From Sarocladium kiliense (Eukaryota > Ascomycota > Sordariomycetes > Hypocreales > Sarocladiaceae): a stretch of DNA of 64,000 nt. The stretch's first letter is position 1. Every line of letters starts with the position of its first letter. The stretch covers positions 1,674,001 through 1,738,000 of the forward strand of contig JAUZTG010000029.1 in assembly GCA_030734395.1 (NCBI GenBank), given 5' to 3'. A model generated the notes under the pieces. That model was given only the letters and a program-made list of their open reading frames with translations, was not told the origin of the DNA and ran no database searches. The translations under genes were made by a program, and so were the position numbers. This document shows positions 43,867-56,032 of this stretch, piece after piece.

Positions 43867-45238
43867 TCAAATGCTGAGAAATAACTGTAACGCTATCACC
43901 AGGAACAGAAATCTCCAATCCGCATGCACTTGCAACCCAGCATCGGGCGTTGGCTCTGCCGTTGATTCCTCAGTCGACTCAGGCGACTCATCAGACGAAG
44001 TTGTCGTCGTCGTCCCCGTCTCAACTGCGCTTGTTGACTCCGCAGCCTTCGTCGTCGCTGACTCTTCAGGAAGAAGAGTGCCTGTGTCGGCTTTGTCTGG
44101 TGACCTGCGCCAGGAAGTCAGTATGAGTAGTATCTATGGGGCAGTTCGAGCCAATTCACCATTCAGAATCCCGCCATTCCGGCTGAAGAAAGAAGTTCAG
44201 AATCACCTTTGCGGCATCAAACGGCGCAGGATCATCGCCTGCTAGGTTCTGTGAGAAGTTCGGCTGGTCCGACGGCCATGAATGATCTATCGATGGTGGT
44301 CAGTTTTGTCTCGCTGCTTTCGTTCTTGGAAGGTAGTCACAGACTTCGGTTCAACATGTCCACGTGAACCAAGCGGCCCTCTTTGTGGCAGTTCCAGTAC
44401 TCTGTTGAGTACTCCTTATTCTCCGCCTCTTCGGTAAATGGCGATTGATCGCAATCTAGGCGATCCGCCCAGCGCTCAAGCCTGTCATTGCCCGCACAGT
44501 CAGCTTCGTTGCGAAGGACAAGCAATAGCCCGAAATGTAAACATACCAGTCCGAGATAGCTGGGAGGTCACCACCAGAGCCTTGGCCGCCATCATACGGA
44601 ACACTCTCATCCTTCTCGCCATGGAAAGAAATCATGTACACCGGCTTCGACGGCTTGCAATCCTTGTAGTTGTCATCGTTGTCGGTGTAATAAGACCCAG
44701 CGACTGGCGCAAAGGCAGCAAACTCCCTTCCCACCGTCTCATTGCATGCAATCGTGTCCACGAAGCCGCCACCAATAGACATGCCCGTAGCGAAGATCTT
44801 CTCGTCGTCAACGCAAAACTCATTGCGCAAGTCTTCCAGAAGGTCCAAGATGAAGCCCAGGTCTTGAGGGACAGTAGCCTCGGAATAATTCGCACCAGCC
44901 CAGGCACCACCTATGCCATCTGGATAGACCATGATGACTCCGTCATTGGTCGCGTCGGCGATATTGCTGAAGTTGGTGTCAGCCTCGAAGAACAGGCCAA
45001 TGCTGCTTGAACCGTGGAAGCCGAGGACCACTGGATGGGTCTCATCGGATGAATAATTGGGCGGTAAGTGGATGCTGTAGTTTCGCTCGATGCCTCCAGA
45101 TTCTACGGACCGCGGGAATGTGCCATCACGGTCATCGTGAGACTTGCCGCAGCCTGGGGTGTCGCGGACGTGATGGTGACTCGAGGATGAGGCGGCAACG
45201 CCCAATGAGCCTAGGACGACTAAGGATGATACCCTCAT
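43867..45238 (-). CDS. CE1 feruloyl/acetylxylan-type esterase with probable GPI anchor
   Basis: Four exons: 45238-44547, 44481-44345, 44286-44160, 44104-43867, giving 397 residues. Introns are 65, 58 and 55 nt, and the last has a CTGAC branch point. Residues 1-17 are a signal peptide. The alpha/beta-hydrolase triad is visible: S154 in TGMSIGGGF, D210 in FHGEKDES and H278 in NRNHSWPS, which appears only after the second splice. The oxyanion segment is LGFHGSSS. The final exon adds a Ser/Thr/Glu-rich linker (about 325-370) and ends in an uninterrupted hydrophobic stretch (380-397, RFLFLVIALQLFLSI). That is the layout of a GPI-attachment signal. If the last intron is retained, a TGA directly follows W319 and a soluble enzyme results. 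Relatives act as feruloyl, acetylxylan or polyhydroxybutyrate esterases; the xylanase nearby favours a xylan side-chain role. Confidence 0.87.
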
Positions 45239-45544
45239 GGTGGTGATGTGTCATGAGAAATGAAGAATCGCATGTGTTTGGAACCGTTAATGCAATGCTA
45301 GACGGAAGCCCATGAGCCGGGCGAAGGAGTCTGGATCTCCAGTAGAAGAGATGTAGGTAACAGCTCAATGAAGAACAGGGCGGGATGACGTTACTTGGCT
45401 GCACGGGCATCTGGGCTAAGGTAGGCCAGGCCAGGCCAGTTGAAGGGTCAGCTTCTCACACATCAGCATGTTCTCTACCTCTGTAGACCCTGGAGAATAA
45501 TTTTTCACATGCATATTGTCCGTTTCGATTTCTTTCTGACTTGC
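45239..45544. other. Upstream region of CE1 esterase gene
   Basis: 306 bases between the CE1 start and the stop of the classical SDR, both on the minus strand. Contains short GGCCA repeats near 45423-45440. No gene. Confidence 0.5.
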
Positions 45545-46368
45545 TTAGTACATCGCCCACCCTCCACTGGCACTCAACGACTGCCCTGTTATCCACGAAC
45601 TCGCCGGCGACGCCAACCAACACACCACCTTTGACACCTCCTCCGGCGTTCCCAGTCTGTTCTGAATCGGCGTATTCTTCTTCTGCATATCCACGATCTC
45701 CTTCGGAATATTATCCAACATGTCACTCTGAACGGGGCCCGGGTTGATCTGATTCACCGTCGTCCCATTCCCACCCAGCTCCGCCGCCCAGCACCGTGTA
45801 AGCCCCTCAAGCGCTGCCTTGGAGGAACAGTAGAGCCCCAGGCCGGGCATGCCAGCTCGGGCGCCGACAGAGCCGATGTTGATGATGCGGCTGGAGGAGT
45901 TGAAGCGAGGAATGAGAGCTTGGGTGAGGAGGATGGGGGCACGAATGTTGATATTGTAGACTTTCTCGTAGTCTTGGACTTGGATGTCCTCGAGGCGCTT
46001 GACGACTTCTGTTCCAGCGTTGTTCACGAGGATGTCGACTTTGGCGTCTGCGCCGAGCCACTCGTCCAGTGCAGAGAGGATGGTATCGGCGATATCGAGC
46101 TTTGACAGGTCGCATCGCGCACTGTGGGCTTTCACGTTGCCTGGCAGTGACTCGATGGTAGCCTTGAGCTCATTGACTTTGGGAGTGCTTGACTCTGAAG
46201 TGTAGAGAAGGAGGACCTGCAGACGTGATTAGATCACGACAGTGAATTTGATGACTAGTGGTAAAAGCTCACTGATGCACCATCTCTGGCCAATTCGAGT
46301 GCCATTGAAGCTCCCAGGCCCCTGGAGGCACCTGTGACGATCGCGATCTTTCCTTGAAGAGCAGCCAT
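45545..46368 (-). CDS. Classical short-chain dehydrogenase/reductase
   Basis: Two exons, 46368-46273 and 46216-45545, giving 255 residues. The 56-nt intron is phase 0 with donor GTGAGC and acceptor TGCAG. The cofactor loop is TGASRGLGASMA (13-24), the structural NNAG motif follows, and the catalytic set is S in NIGSVGARAG plus Y-x3-K in YCSSKAA. The final PGPVQSDML and SASGGWAMY segments are typical of 3-oxoacyl-carrier-protein reductase-like SDRs. Substrate is unknown, and members include sugar-alcohol, steroid and fatty-acyl reductases. No targeting signal, so probably cytosolic. A TATA sequence lies 65 nt upstream of the start. Confidence 0.92.
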
Positions 46369-46999
46369 AGTGGACAGAGACCTGTTGAGATGAGATCGAA
46401 GGATCAAGTTGAAGGCCTGGAAAAGATCGGGATTTTATATCTTGGACATGAGAAGAATTCGAAAGGTCCAGAGAATAAGGATCTACACTACACATACAGG
46501 ATCCGTGATAACCTGCTCCGAATGCCCGCCCGCCGCCTTGGACAGCGGTCGGCCTTTAGTCCCCCAGTTTTCGGCGATAAGTAGCATTTGCCGCCAAACG
46601 AGTGGCTCTCGTTTCGGCGACAATGGCTCTCTACCTGGCCCCTAGCCTCTGTCGTATTTCGTAGTATCTATCATTAAACTTTGAGGCGCCGCGTCGACTC
46701 ATGAGCTGGAAGTGTCTCTGTGAATAACGTCACGGCCATGGCATTGGCTACAAGGTGACCTGAACATCGCTCTCACTCAGCAAAAGCAAGCATCAAACCG
46801 CAGTGGTTATTGATTGGATCATGCGTACATCAACTGTTATTCGGTATCAAATCCAATGCTTCGGTCCAGCCTTCACCCTTCCTTATGCATCTATTAAAAC
46901 ATAGCTCGTGAACCACAAGGTCCCTTCCCCCTGCGCTCGCATCACAGCCATTATCTGCCTCATTGCCTCGTCCCTTATACACAAACATGGCCCGGACCC
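46369..46999. other. Gap between SDR and coiled-coil gene
   Basis: Contains the SDR promoter and the 3' end region of the coiled-coil gene. No gene is supported. Confidence 0.5.
46433..46439 (-). promoter_or_regulatory. TATA box of classical SDR gene
   Basis: Minus-strand TATAAAA, 65 nt upstream of the start codon at 46368. Good sequence and spacing. Confidence 0.55.
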
Positions 47000-48164
47000 T
47001 CACTTCCTCAAACCAAGGTACACCTTGAGTCTCTGTTTCTTGACTCTGTACCTCCCCTTCCTGCTCAACCCTAGCTTTGTAAGAATTGTATCGATGTCAC
47101 CTATGTCTCTCGCATTAGGCTTAGGTTTCCCAGAACGAGAGGGTAGAACAAGGCACGTACCTCCCAGTTGGTTGAAATCAGAATATGTCGCAGGGATTTC
47201 GTCTATGTTACCGTTGTCAATGCCACGAAACGGGGCTATGCTGTTGTTACAGCACGAGGCGAATTTATTGTACAGCCGGGCGGCGTTGTTCGCATGACTG
47301 GTTATAACTGAGTTAGTCACTTTACTGACCCGAAGGTATTGTTGAGGGTGTCTTAACCCAGCTCGCATCTCATTTCGGACCTCGTCAATATCGTCCTTTA
47401 TCTCGCGGCACTTGTCATCGCGGATTGCGTTGCAGGTTGTGCCAATCGCTGCGATCCCTTGTGTCTGGCCTCGTATCTCGTTGCACACATTTTGTAGCTG
47501 GGCGACATCATTCCGAGGTGCCTGCACAGCAGCAACAATCGCAGTGCTTGCTTGACCAAGTGCATCTGTGTGACTTGTCCTGGCCGCTTGAATCTCGGTC
47601 TCGATCGCATTTCGGATACGCTCCTCACTGCTGCTGATCACCTCTGGCAAATGGTTGTTAACGTGGTGCGCCACCGTAGCCCCCAGCTCTCCTATACGGC
47701 CCAGCACGACCGTTTCGGTATGCGAAACAGCCGCTTGTATTGGTTGTACAATGTGAAGATCAAAGTTGTCCACTCGATTCCTCACCTGCCCGATTGTGTC
47801 CCGAACGACCTGCACACTTTGTATGATTGCGTTTCCTACCTGATCGATCAAGGTAGTCTTCAAATTGCCCAGTCCAGTTCGGATCTGCTTGCACTGCTCC
47901 TCGACATGGTTGTGGTTATCTTGGAGCCTGGTGTGATTAGTGTTTAGTTGTTGCGACAAGTTGTTGAGCCGATCTGACAGTGTTGCGAAAGATTGGTCGA
48001 GTTTGTCGAATCGCAGAATCACTTGCGCCTGGAATTCTTGTCCCTGAGCCCGCGTGTGACGAACTACCCCGGCTATATGGTTCAGCCCGTGCTGAGTCGC
48101 ATGTTAGCGAAGCATTCTCATCGCGCAGTCAGTCACAACATGCCTCATTCTGGACAGGGTTCAT
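47000..48164 (-). CDS. Coiled-coil orphan protein
   Basis: Best model is two exons, 48164-48144 (7 codons) and 48091-47000, giving 370 residues. The intron would be GC-AG (GCATGT donor, GCTAACATG branch, CAG acceptor, 52 nt). Without it the long frame has no in-frame ATG, because the first methionine codon candidate at 48022 is GTG. Residues about 20-210 are mostly heptad-like with regular Leu/Ile/Val and many Asn, Gln, Asp and Arg residues, so a long coiled coil is likely. The C-terminal 110 residues differ: they hold ARLYNKFASC, a proline-containing region and a final basic segment, KGRYRVKKQRLKVYLGLRK. I recognise the general plan of an ascomycete orphan family but no function. No signal peptide or membrane helix. 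Confidence 0.55.
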
Positions 48165-49499
48165 AGTATCGACAAGGTTACTTGAGAAGCTGGGGAAGGG
48201 TAAGAATTGAGTTTGGGGACGCCCTCGGCATCATACAGTTCCACGGAATATCTATGCACGAGCATTCAGCTTATCGCCGACGATTCAGCGTCCCATCATG
48301 GCAATGCCACAGTTCAGGTAAAGACCAGGCCACCCACATCATAGGCATCTTCGGTGAGGCTCAAGGCTTCGAATATGGTAAGGATTCAATGTGGCGCACC
48401 GTCGCGCTGCATAGACTTGCATGATCGCGACGCAACCTCTCAATCGTGTCCAGAGGGGATTGGTAGTTCGGTGCTGTTGGTTGTGTACATATGCAACAAG
48501 CTGTCGGCTTTGCATAGATGGGTCAGGAATACGATAGCGAATGGCTCGAATCGCGCTCAAGCGAGAAGACGCGGCACAACGCTACAATCATTCCTTTCTT
48601 GGATGCCTTGAGGCTCTGACATGCCAAAAGCGGAACTGAGTTCATTGATCGTTCCGAGGCGCGAGCCTGCCATCTTCTGAACATGCAGCGCCTACAGCGC
48701 CTTAAGGATGCAAGATTGTGTTGTACGAACCAAGATTGACTTTTGGACCGTCTACTATCAGTGAATCCGTTCACACTTCTTTCCTAAATCGGCGCTCATC
48801 ATTAGCAGACACGCGTGCCCTGTACTGTTGACGATAATAGAAGCCATATGACGTTTCCCGTTCAACGAGTAGGAATGCTCAACAAGAAATTCAAGCCGTC
48901 GGTACCTCTTATGCTTCCCAACATAGTCTCTGGGATCTGCCAAGCAATTGTACCACGACTCTATGGTCCAGCGCTCCGAGGATCGCTCTCGGCAACATTC
49001 GAAGCCTCCCGTCCCACGGCTAAAAGAGAAGAACAAGCCACAATATCGCTGACTTCCAGAACACGATCCATTCCCCAGACAGATGGAAGCTACCGGTCGC
49101 TATTACAAGACTTCCCCCGTGGGGTCTCTTCTGCTATGATTCATCGGGACACGATCCAGCCTGGATCTCATGAGACATGACCTGTCACCTCAACCCAGTT
49201 CAGCTTAAAGCGACAGCCAGTCTCTCCAGCACCACCAATCGAGAAACACAATTCTTCTTCCGTGTAAATTTGTCTATTCAATACCCCAAGCACCGGCCTT
49301 TTCGCACCGTACTTTGCCATATTGGACCTTATGGTGGATCTGGCCCTCGGCAGCTGTCATCGGCATTAAGCTCAAGATTCAAATTCCCCGCCGATCTCGG
49401 GAAGCAAAATGATCGGGCGAACCCCAGATTTTCAAATGCTTCTTTTTTCCTCTTCTTATTTCCGGATCTCATATTGAAAGCAAATTGTCGTGCTTCGTC
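48165..49499. other. Divergent gap with one weak ORF
   Basis: Promoters of the coiled-coil orphan and the FAD monooxygenase. One minus-strand ORF (49036-48758, 92 codons) has a fairly balanced composition, but no start context, family or splice partner convinced me. Polypyrimidine-rich sequence at 49440-49470 is probably the monooxygenase leader. Confidence 0.45.
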
Positions 49500-50896
49500 A
49501 TGCCTTTCCTTTCGAAGCAACCCAAGATTGTCATTGCTGGTGGCGGCATTGGCGGGCTGGTCACTGCCTTGGCCTTACACGCTGCCGGCTTCTCAAACAT
49601 CGACATCTTCGAAGCTTCTTCCACACTCACAACACTCGGCGTCGGCATCAATGTCCAGCCTTCTGCTGTCTTGGTAACTCTAAATCTTCTCTCATCTATA
49701 GCAAGGAATCATACTGACATTGGCAGATTCTTCGCAATCTCGGTCTCCTCGAAGCCCTCGAGAAAACCGGCGTCAAAACCCAGGAGCTCAACTTCTACAA
49801 CCGCCATGGCGATGCCATCCTCTCCGAGCCCCGAGGCCTCCGCGCAGGCTACGCAGTACCCCAATTCTCCATCCACCGCGGCGACCTGCAGATGCTTCTC
49901 CTCAGCGCCGTGAAAGAACGCATCGGCAAGGATCGCATCCACCTGCAACACGCCCTGAGCGGCTTCACCCAAGACGACCAACACATCACCGCCCAATTCT
50001 CCCAGCGTCGTGACGGCCTCCCCGCCGAGATGGCCCAGGTCACCGGAGATCTCCTCATTGCCGCCGACGGAATCAACTCAACTGCACGGAAGATCCTCTA
50101 CCCGGATGAAGGCCCCCCGCGCTTCTCAGGACGCATGCTCTGGCGGGGATGTATCGAGCAAGAACCCTATTTAACCGGCGCCAGCATGGTCTGGGCAGGG
50201 CACGCCGACCAGAAATTCATTGCCTACCCGATCAGCAACCGGTCAGCCGAGAAGGGCAAATCTCTCGTGAACTGGATCGCCGAGCTCCGGATCCGGAGTA
50301 AGGATGATGAAGATCTCACGCCGCCAAAGACGGACTGGACAAAGTCGGTAGATACAAGCGTGTTCGAGGGACCCTTTGAGACGTGGAAGTGTGGAGGGTT
50401 GAGCATGAAGGAGCTAATCGACGAGACTGACAAAGTCTATGAGTTCCCCATGAGCGATCGCGACCCCGTTGATAGATGGTCTTTCGGTCGCCTGACCCTC
50501 CTCGGCGACGCCGCTCACGCAATGTACCCCATTGGCTCCAACGGCGCTTCCCAAGCTATTATAGACGCCGAGACCCTCGCACGGCACCTCACCACCATGG
50601 ATGTCCCCGATGCACTGAAAGCGTACGAGACAGACCGGCTGCCTGCAACCGCGAAGATCATCATGGCGAACCGGGCGAATGGACCGGATCATGTGTTGCA
50701 GATGGCAGAGGAGAGGGCGCCGGAAGGGTTCAAAGATATTTATGACGTGATTCCGAAAGAGGAGTTGGAGAGTATCGGGGCGGTCTATAAGAAGGTCGCT
50801 GGGTTTGAGAAGGACAGTGTGAATGAGAAGGCGAGAGAGACTGAGAGTGTTGCGGAGAAGCTGGGGTTGAAGAGTCCTGTTGACTGGATCTCATAG
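49500..50896 (+). CDS. FAD-dependent aromatic-ring monooxygenase (salicylate hydroxylase-like)
   Basis: Two exons, 49500-49673 and 49727-50896, giving 447 residues. The intron (GTAACT...GGCAG, 53 nt) is phase 0. The dinucleotide-binding motif GGGIGG is at 14-19 in IVIAGGGIGGLVTALAL. A second FAD/NADPH motif follows in LLIAADGINSTAR. The ribityl-binding GD motif is at D319 in LLGDAAHAMYPIGSNGASQ. Family knowledge: class A flavoprotein hydroxylases use NADPH and oxygen to hydroxylate phenolic acids or related rings. Related fungal enzymes degrade salicylate-type plant compounds or modify metabolites. Substrate cannot be assigned. No transmembrane anchor is seen, so it is probably cytosolic. Its 3' end faces the Hsp70-like gene. 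Confidence 0.92.
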
Positions 50897-51279
50897 GCAT
50901 GCTTTGGTGTTCACGGAGAAAGCTCTTAAGAAATAACAATGCATTCGGCATGGAGTCTGACCATGATGATGGAATGTTTAGGGACAGACACCCAGGAGCC
51001 TGCAAACTTGGTCAAGGCATCACAGGCGAGTATCATGTACGTGTGAATGAATCACTTACTCCACGCCATCACAGTCGACCGCAAAGCGTATTCAAGTTCA
51101 CTCGATATATAACCCAGAGCTACTCAGAGAACGCCCGATGCCTTCATCGCAGGCCATGCCCCTGAACTACAGTCTACAAATCACTAAACTCAAATCTGAA
51201 GTCACAATCCACCAAGCCCTCATCGATTCGAAATGTCCAAAACCACAGGACCTAAAGATCTCAACTCCTTCTCGGCCCA
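50897..51279. other. Convergent 3' region
   Basis: 383 bases between the ends of the monooxygenase and the Hsp70-like gene. No gene or repeat of note. Confidence 0.5.
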
Positions 51280-53497
51280 TCAATGAAACTCCGCCTCCAC
51301 CCTTCCATACCTCACTCCATCCACCTTCAACTCGAAGCCCAACCCCGCGCTATCCACAATCATCTCCAGCGTGAAGTCCAAGTTATCAAACTCGACTCCT
51401 CTCGTAGTCGTCAGTCTCGTGAAGAGGCTCCTTGGGACGGCATTCAGGTCCGTCGTGAGTGTGCACACATGCACCAGGTCCCGTGTATACGCCGCAGGCG
51501 GGTCGTCGGCATCACAGGCGATGAGATCGTCGGTTACGATGAGGGACTGGCCGGGACGGAAGTTGCGGGTGTAATGGAAGGCGATGGGGGCCAGAGGGGA
51601 GAGAGCTTCGCCCTGCACAGCACAATGTTGTCAGTACATGATGAAGCAAAAGGCCATGGGACGAATCGTGATCCATGGGCATTCTTACCTTTGCAATATG
51701 CCACTGCATCCTGTCCGAAACCATCCACCTCTCCCACAAAGGTGACCAGTACCTCTCACTGACAGCATGCTTGTCCTCATCATAAACTGTCGCATATGAC
51801 GTTCCATAGTGCATCCGACTCTTCCTCGAAATCACCATATTTCCCTCCAATCCCCTCAACACCGCGCCCCTCACCACAGCCGTCCACGCATAAACCGGCT
51901 GCATCACCTCAATCGACCCATCCTCCCCAGCGCCACCTACTTGCGTGGGTGCAACGGAAGTCATATGTGTAGGTCGGGGTGTGTAAGGCGGTGGTGCGGC
52001 GGAGGCGAAACGTGCTTTCAAACGGCGGTAGAGGTAGTCGGATTGGCCGAAGCCACCGACGAGGACGATGCCGGAAACGATGCCTCCTTTCGCACGGAGA
52101 CCGTCGACTTGGCCGGCGACAAGGTCGCAGACTTCCTTGACGACGGGTTCGAAGATGTCTTTGATCTGCTCCGCTGTCATAACGAGGAAGCCAGAGTCCA
52201 GTCCTGCCTCTTCATCATCGGGCAGTCCGGGGAAGCTAAAGACGAGAAAAACGTAAGCTCAATATCCCACAACTGACCTTGACATCCTTCAAAGGGGGTG
52301 CACTCACGGGACATTGACCTCCTGGTACTCATCCTCGTTGAAGTTGCGCTTGACAAACTCCTCAAAGTACCTGAGTCCCATCTGCCACGTCTTTCCCTTC
52401 TTCTGCTTCATCTCGTCGAATCTCGTCTGGCCCAACCGGTTTCGGACATGCTCCTCGAAACGATAGTTGAGGAATGCACTGCCACAAAGCCCTCCTGTAC
52501 CAACAGCCGATTCTTCTACCCGCAGCGGCTTCAGTGACATGATCTTGTATGCTATCAGACTGTTCAAGTCAAAGTTAGCCTCTCGTCCTCAAAGTGAAGG
52601 TGGCCACTTATGTAACTCACTCAACCGTGCCACCGCCGGCATCACACACAATGAAGTTGTCTCCTACGTTCAGATGGTTCGGTTGAATCGCCTTCAACGT
52701 GTAGACCGCTGCAGCCTCGGGCTCACTAATCATCTGAATCTCACTCCTACTTCCCATTCCCGCTCTTTCCGCCGCCTGCAGCGTCGTATTCTTCGCCGCG
52801 TCACTCCAAACCGCCGGGCAAGTGAGCACAAACTCCACCCTTGTGCTGGCCATGAAACTCTCGCCATACCGCCTCGTCAGCGTGTCCATTGTGTGCGCAT
52901 ACACCTGCGTGAGGTAGTCGCTGACGGCATCAACGACATTCTTGCCGAAGCGTTTGAGTTGCGCGGCGGTGTCGAGAGGAGAGACGTAGAAGGGGAGTTT
53001 TTGGGAGCGGTCGAGGAAGAGCTTGATGCAGCGAAGGCGAGATTCTTCTGGGCGGAATTGGAATCCCCATTTTACGGTGGGAGGGTCAGCGGTGCCTGTG
53101 GTATTGGGAGGGAAGTCGTAGGATATTTCAGTGGGCACCTTGTCGGATGTGATGCCATTGCCACCAGGCCAGGTCTTGATGATCTCGATATCATCGGGGG
53201 TAGATGTGTAGACAGCAGCCACGCTGTAAAGAACAGTCAGCTCAATGCTTCCCTATCTGGTGGAAGATCCCAAGTATCTCTTCAACGAGCTTCAACTCAC
53301 CCTGAAAATGTGGTTCCAAAGTCCACACCCACGATCAGCCGATCAGTCGCTGGCGGCTGATCCCTCACTGGCTCTCGTACCGGTCCATTGATAGCTTCAG
53401 TTGAGCTCGGCGGCGTATAGCTAGTGAAATAATTCCTGCTGTCCTGGTTTCGCCGACTCGTGTTCGTGTTTGACCTCAATGGAAGGTTCAAACTCAT
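51280..53497 (-). CDS. Fungal Hsp70-like (actin-fold ATPase) protein
   Basis: Five exons: 53497-53301, 53223-52621, 52559-52308, 52235-51689, 51612-51280, giving 643 residues. All four introns (61-77 nt) keep phase and reassemble the fold. A 50-residue disordered N-terminus precedes the nucleotide-binding domain. Phosphate-1 motif VGVDFGTTFSG is near 56-66, the second phosphate motif CDAGGGTVDLIAY near 258-270, and the adenosine motif GIVLVGGFGQSDYL near 380-395. The C-terminal 200 residues do not match the beta-sandwich substrate-binding domain of DnaK. The protein belongs to the divergent Hsp12A/Hsp70-like group common in filamentous fungi, often expanded and of unknown role. It is unlikely to be a housekeeping chaperone. 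The ATG at 53497 is the first in frame with good coding character. Confidence 0.88.
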
Positions 53498-55924
53498 CTT
53501 GAAAGGAAGAAGGGGTCCTCCAGCTGCCTCCTGGCTTCCGGTCGGTCCACCACACAAAACGCACCACAGACCCGGAAGATGGCGGCGTCGTCAGGGAACG
53601 AAGACACCGATTGTTCCTGACTGTATCGCTGTCTATGAAGGGTCGCCAATGCTACTAGTCGATCCAGGTCGCGAAGTCGTCGTCGATACTCTGCTGACTG
53701 GCCCAGCTTCAATGTGAGATTCAAATTGCGCGCTCGCTCAGCTCAATCCGCATCGAATCACGACATCCATCGCCTATCACCTCTCATCCAGCTCTCTCGG
53801 CCGTTCTCTCTCGGCCACCTCAGTCCGATATCGTGACGGGCTTGGCACGTGAAAAGAGGTCCGCCCCTCACAGTCAATGGCTATTCGGCAGGTGGATGAG
53901 TCGTCGGTATGGCCTCGATGACAGATCAACGTCTCGAGCAGCCTCAAGCTCCACGGGTGTCGCCTTTGAAGTCGCCGTAGATTGTCAGGTTGGCTATTTT
54001 CGAGCACAATATCGCCGTGTCGTGGACTCGGGTGAAAGCGAGATAGAGGCTCAAATGAACGGAGGTGTGTCGTCGGAGGGGCGGTGGTGGACGGAGGAGG
54101 GGCAGTACCGCCCAGCGCAGTGCAGCTCAGCATCAGCACCAGGTGCAGTGTCAAGGCATCCACATCCCCGCACTCCCACGCTCACTTCTCATCTCTCACA
54201 CAATTCACCATCGACGATTTCCTACTGCCTAGCGCACAGAGACATCGTCTATCGCTGGGCATAATCAGATGAGTGGGAATTGAAGGAGGGATTGAAGACA
54301 AAGTACCATTTCGGATGATGCAATTGATGACTCGGCCCCGTATCTCCGTCTGCAGCTGCCTGGAGGATGACGAGCATGGCCGGGGTGCAAGTCCTTCTGC
54401 CTGGCAGCCTCCCTGGTCTCTTTTTTTCAGCTGAAGCTTCGTAGCAATCGGCACTTTAGTCTAGTTGAGGTATCCATCTGGGTGACCCTGACACCAATGA
54501 CTTGTTGCGACAGGTGTCTCCTGCGAGGCGTCAAACATGTACGTGGACTGGTCACGTGCCACGGCAGCTTGAGGCACCATTGGCCTCATCGCTCAGCCTT
54601 CGCTGGGTTTTGTCCTTTACAAACGATGGTAGAGCATCTAGCATCATGATCGAATAATCTTAGAGCCTTATGAGTTGGCTTTGTGCCAAGTACCAGCTTC
54701 TGCCTCAGCTTCTCAACTCCTGTGCTGCGCAATCATGGGCGGGAAGAGTACAATCAATGGTGGAAAGAGTCTCTCGCCTCTAGAGGTGGTGAAGATGGTC
54801 TATCAGTACTACAACCACTACTTGATAATTATCAATTGACCAGCCTACATTGACCCTGTTTTCCGAATGTTAATACTCCTGACAAAAGCGGCCTCTATTT
54901 GAAAGCTTGTCTTTCTATTCAATCAAGATGGTCTTTATCCCATGATTCAGTGGACAACAGGCCACCGTACAACGCACACGTCTCCGCCTTACTTCTTTCT
55001 CCTGGCATGTCAACCACTTCCAATTTAGTTGAGTCCTTGAAGTGGTGCACTTGAATCTTTTGTCACGTCCATTAAGCTGTTGGACAAGTGGTTTGTGCTT
55101 GGTCCTCTCCAAGGGCAGCGACGAGCTACGGCTATGCTATCAGAAGAAGGAGCATCTGGTCCCATTCCCCGGGCTTGAATTCTTATCGTGTCTTATGTTG
55201 CAGTCATGCATATCCTAGCTGCAAAATGTCTGACTCTGACGTTATGCGTGGTTTTCAGAAGGATGCCCTTGATCAGATCGAGGTGATATGAGGAATATGT
55301 ACCTTCCATAGTGACTATGTCTAGTCATCGATTCATTGTTTCGTATATCATCCATTATGACTTTCTCTTCTTGTTCATGATCCCAATTATCGCGTGCATG
55401 CGCGACATGGCCCTCAAGCAAGTCAAACTATGGGTTATTGGTGCCTAGGTACTGCAGAGCAAGGTAAGTAAATAGAGTTGAGCGAGTCAGAGTGCTTTTG
55501 TTCCAGGAGGACCTTTAAACAATATTGACTAAAGCGGAGCTTCATCTCTCATTCTGCTTCAGTAAGGACTTTGTAATCACTGGGAAGAACTTTATCTCCT
55601 GTGGAGAGTGTACACGAGGACTATCAGCTGAGGTCCGCCGTCTCCTGTAAACGACGTAAACAGTTCCGGTACCCTTTATCTTTCCAGCATCCTGAATCGC
55701 CCGGGTCAGTGCTTCTTTTGTACCCTTTGCTCCTAGTGGTGCAAAAATTCGTTTTTATTGCAGGTTCCTGTTAGCCGGGGCGAAGCGAGGCTCATGAAAC
55801 AATATATAGGCTATCTGACGCGCGCTAAATCGTCCCAAGCCAATTGCACCACCCGGCACTTCCTCAGCGGTTCCTCCCTGTGGCGCCATGAACCCATGTG
55901 CTACAATCAACCCAAAACATCCAT

Positions 55925-55930
55925 GGCTAA
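55925..55930 (+). promoter_or_regulatory. GGCTAA, possible XlnR/Xyr1-type site
   Basis: Matches the core of the xylanolytic activator site, 259 nt upstream of the AA9 start. A six-base match is expected by chance every few kilobases, so this is a suggestion only. Confidence 0.25.
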
Positions 55931-56024
55931 CAAAGGAGATGAACGATATGCCTGACGTGCGTCTAGGCCTTGGAGGCTCGAAGCTCAGGCATCGACTACG
56001 GCTTCGTTACACTCTGTTTTCGAG

Positions 56025-56032
56025 TTTATAAG
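56025..56032 (+). promoter_or_regulatory. Probable TATA element of AA9 gene
   Basis: TTTATAAG, 157 nt upstream of the AA9 start codon. Confidence 0.45.

Noticed and set aside
48758..49036. 92-codon minus-strand ORF with balanced composition
   Set aside because: No ATG in a good position, no family match and no splice partner; kept only as a note in the gap entry.
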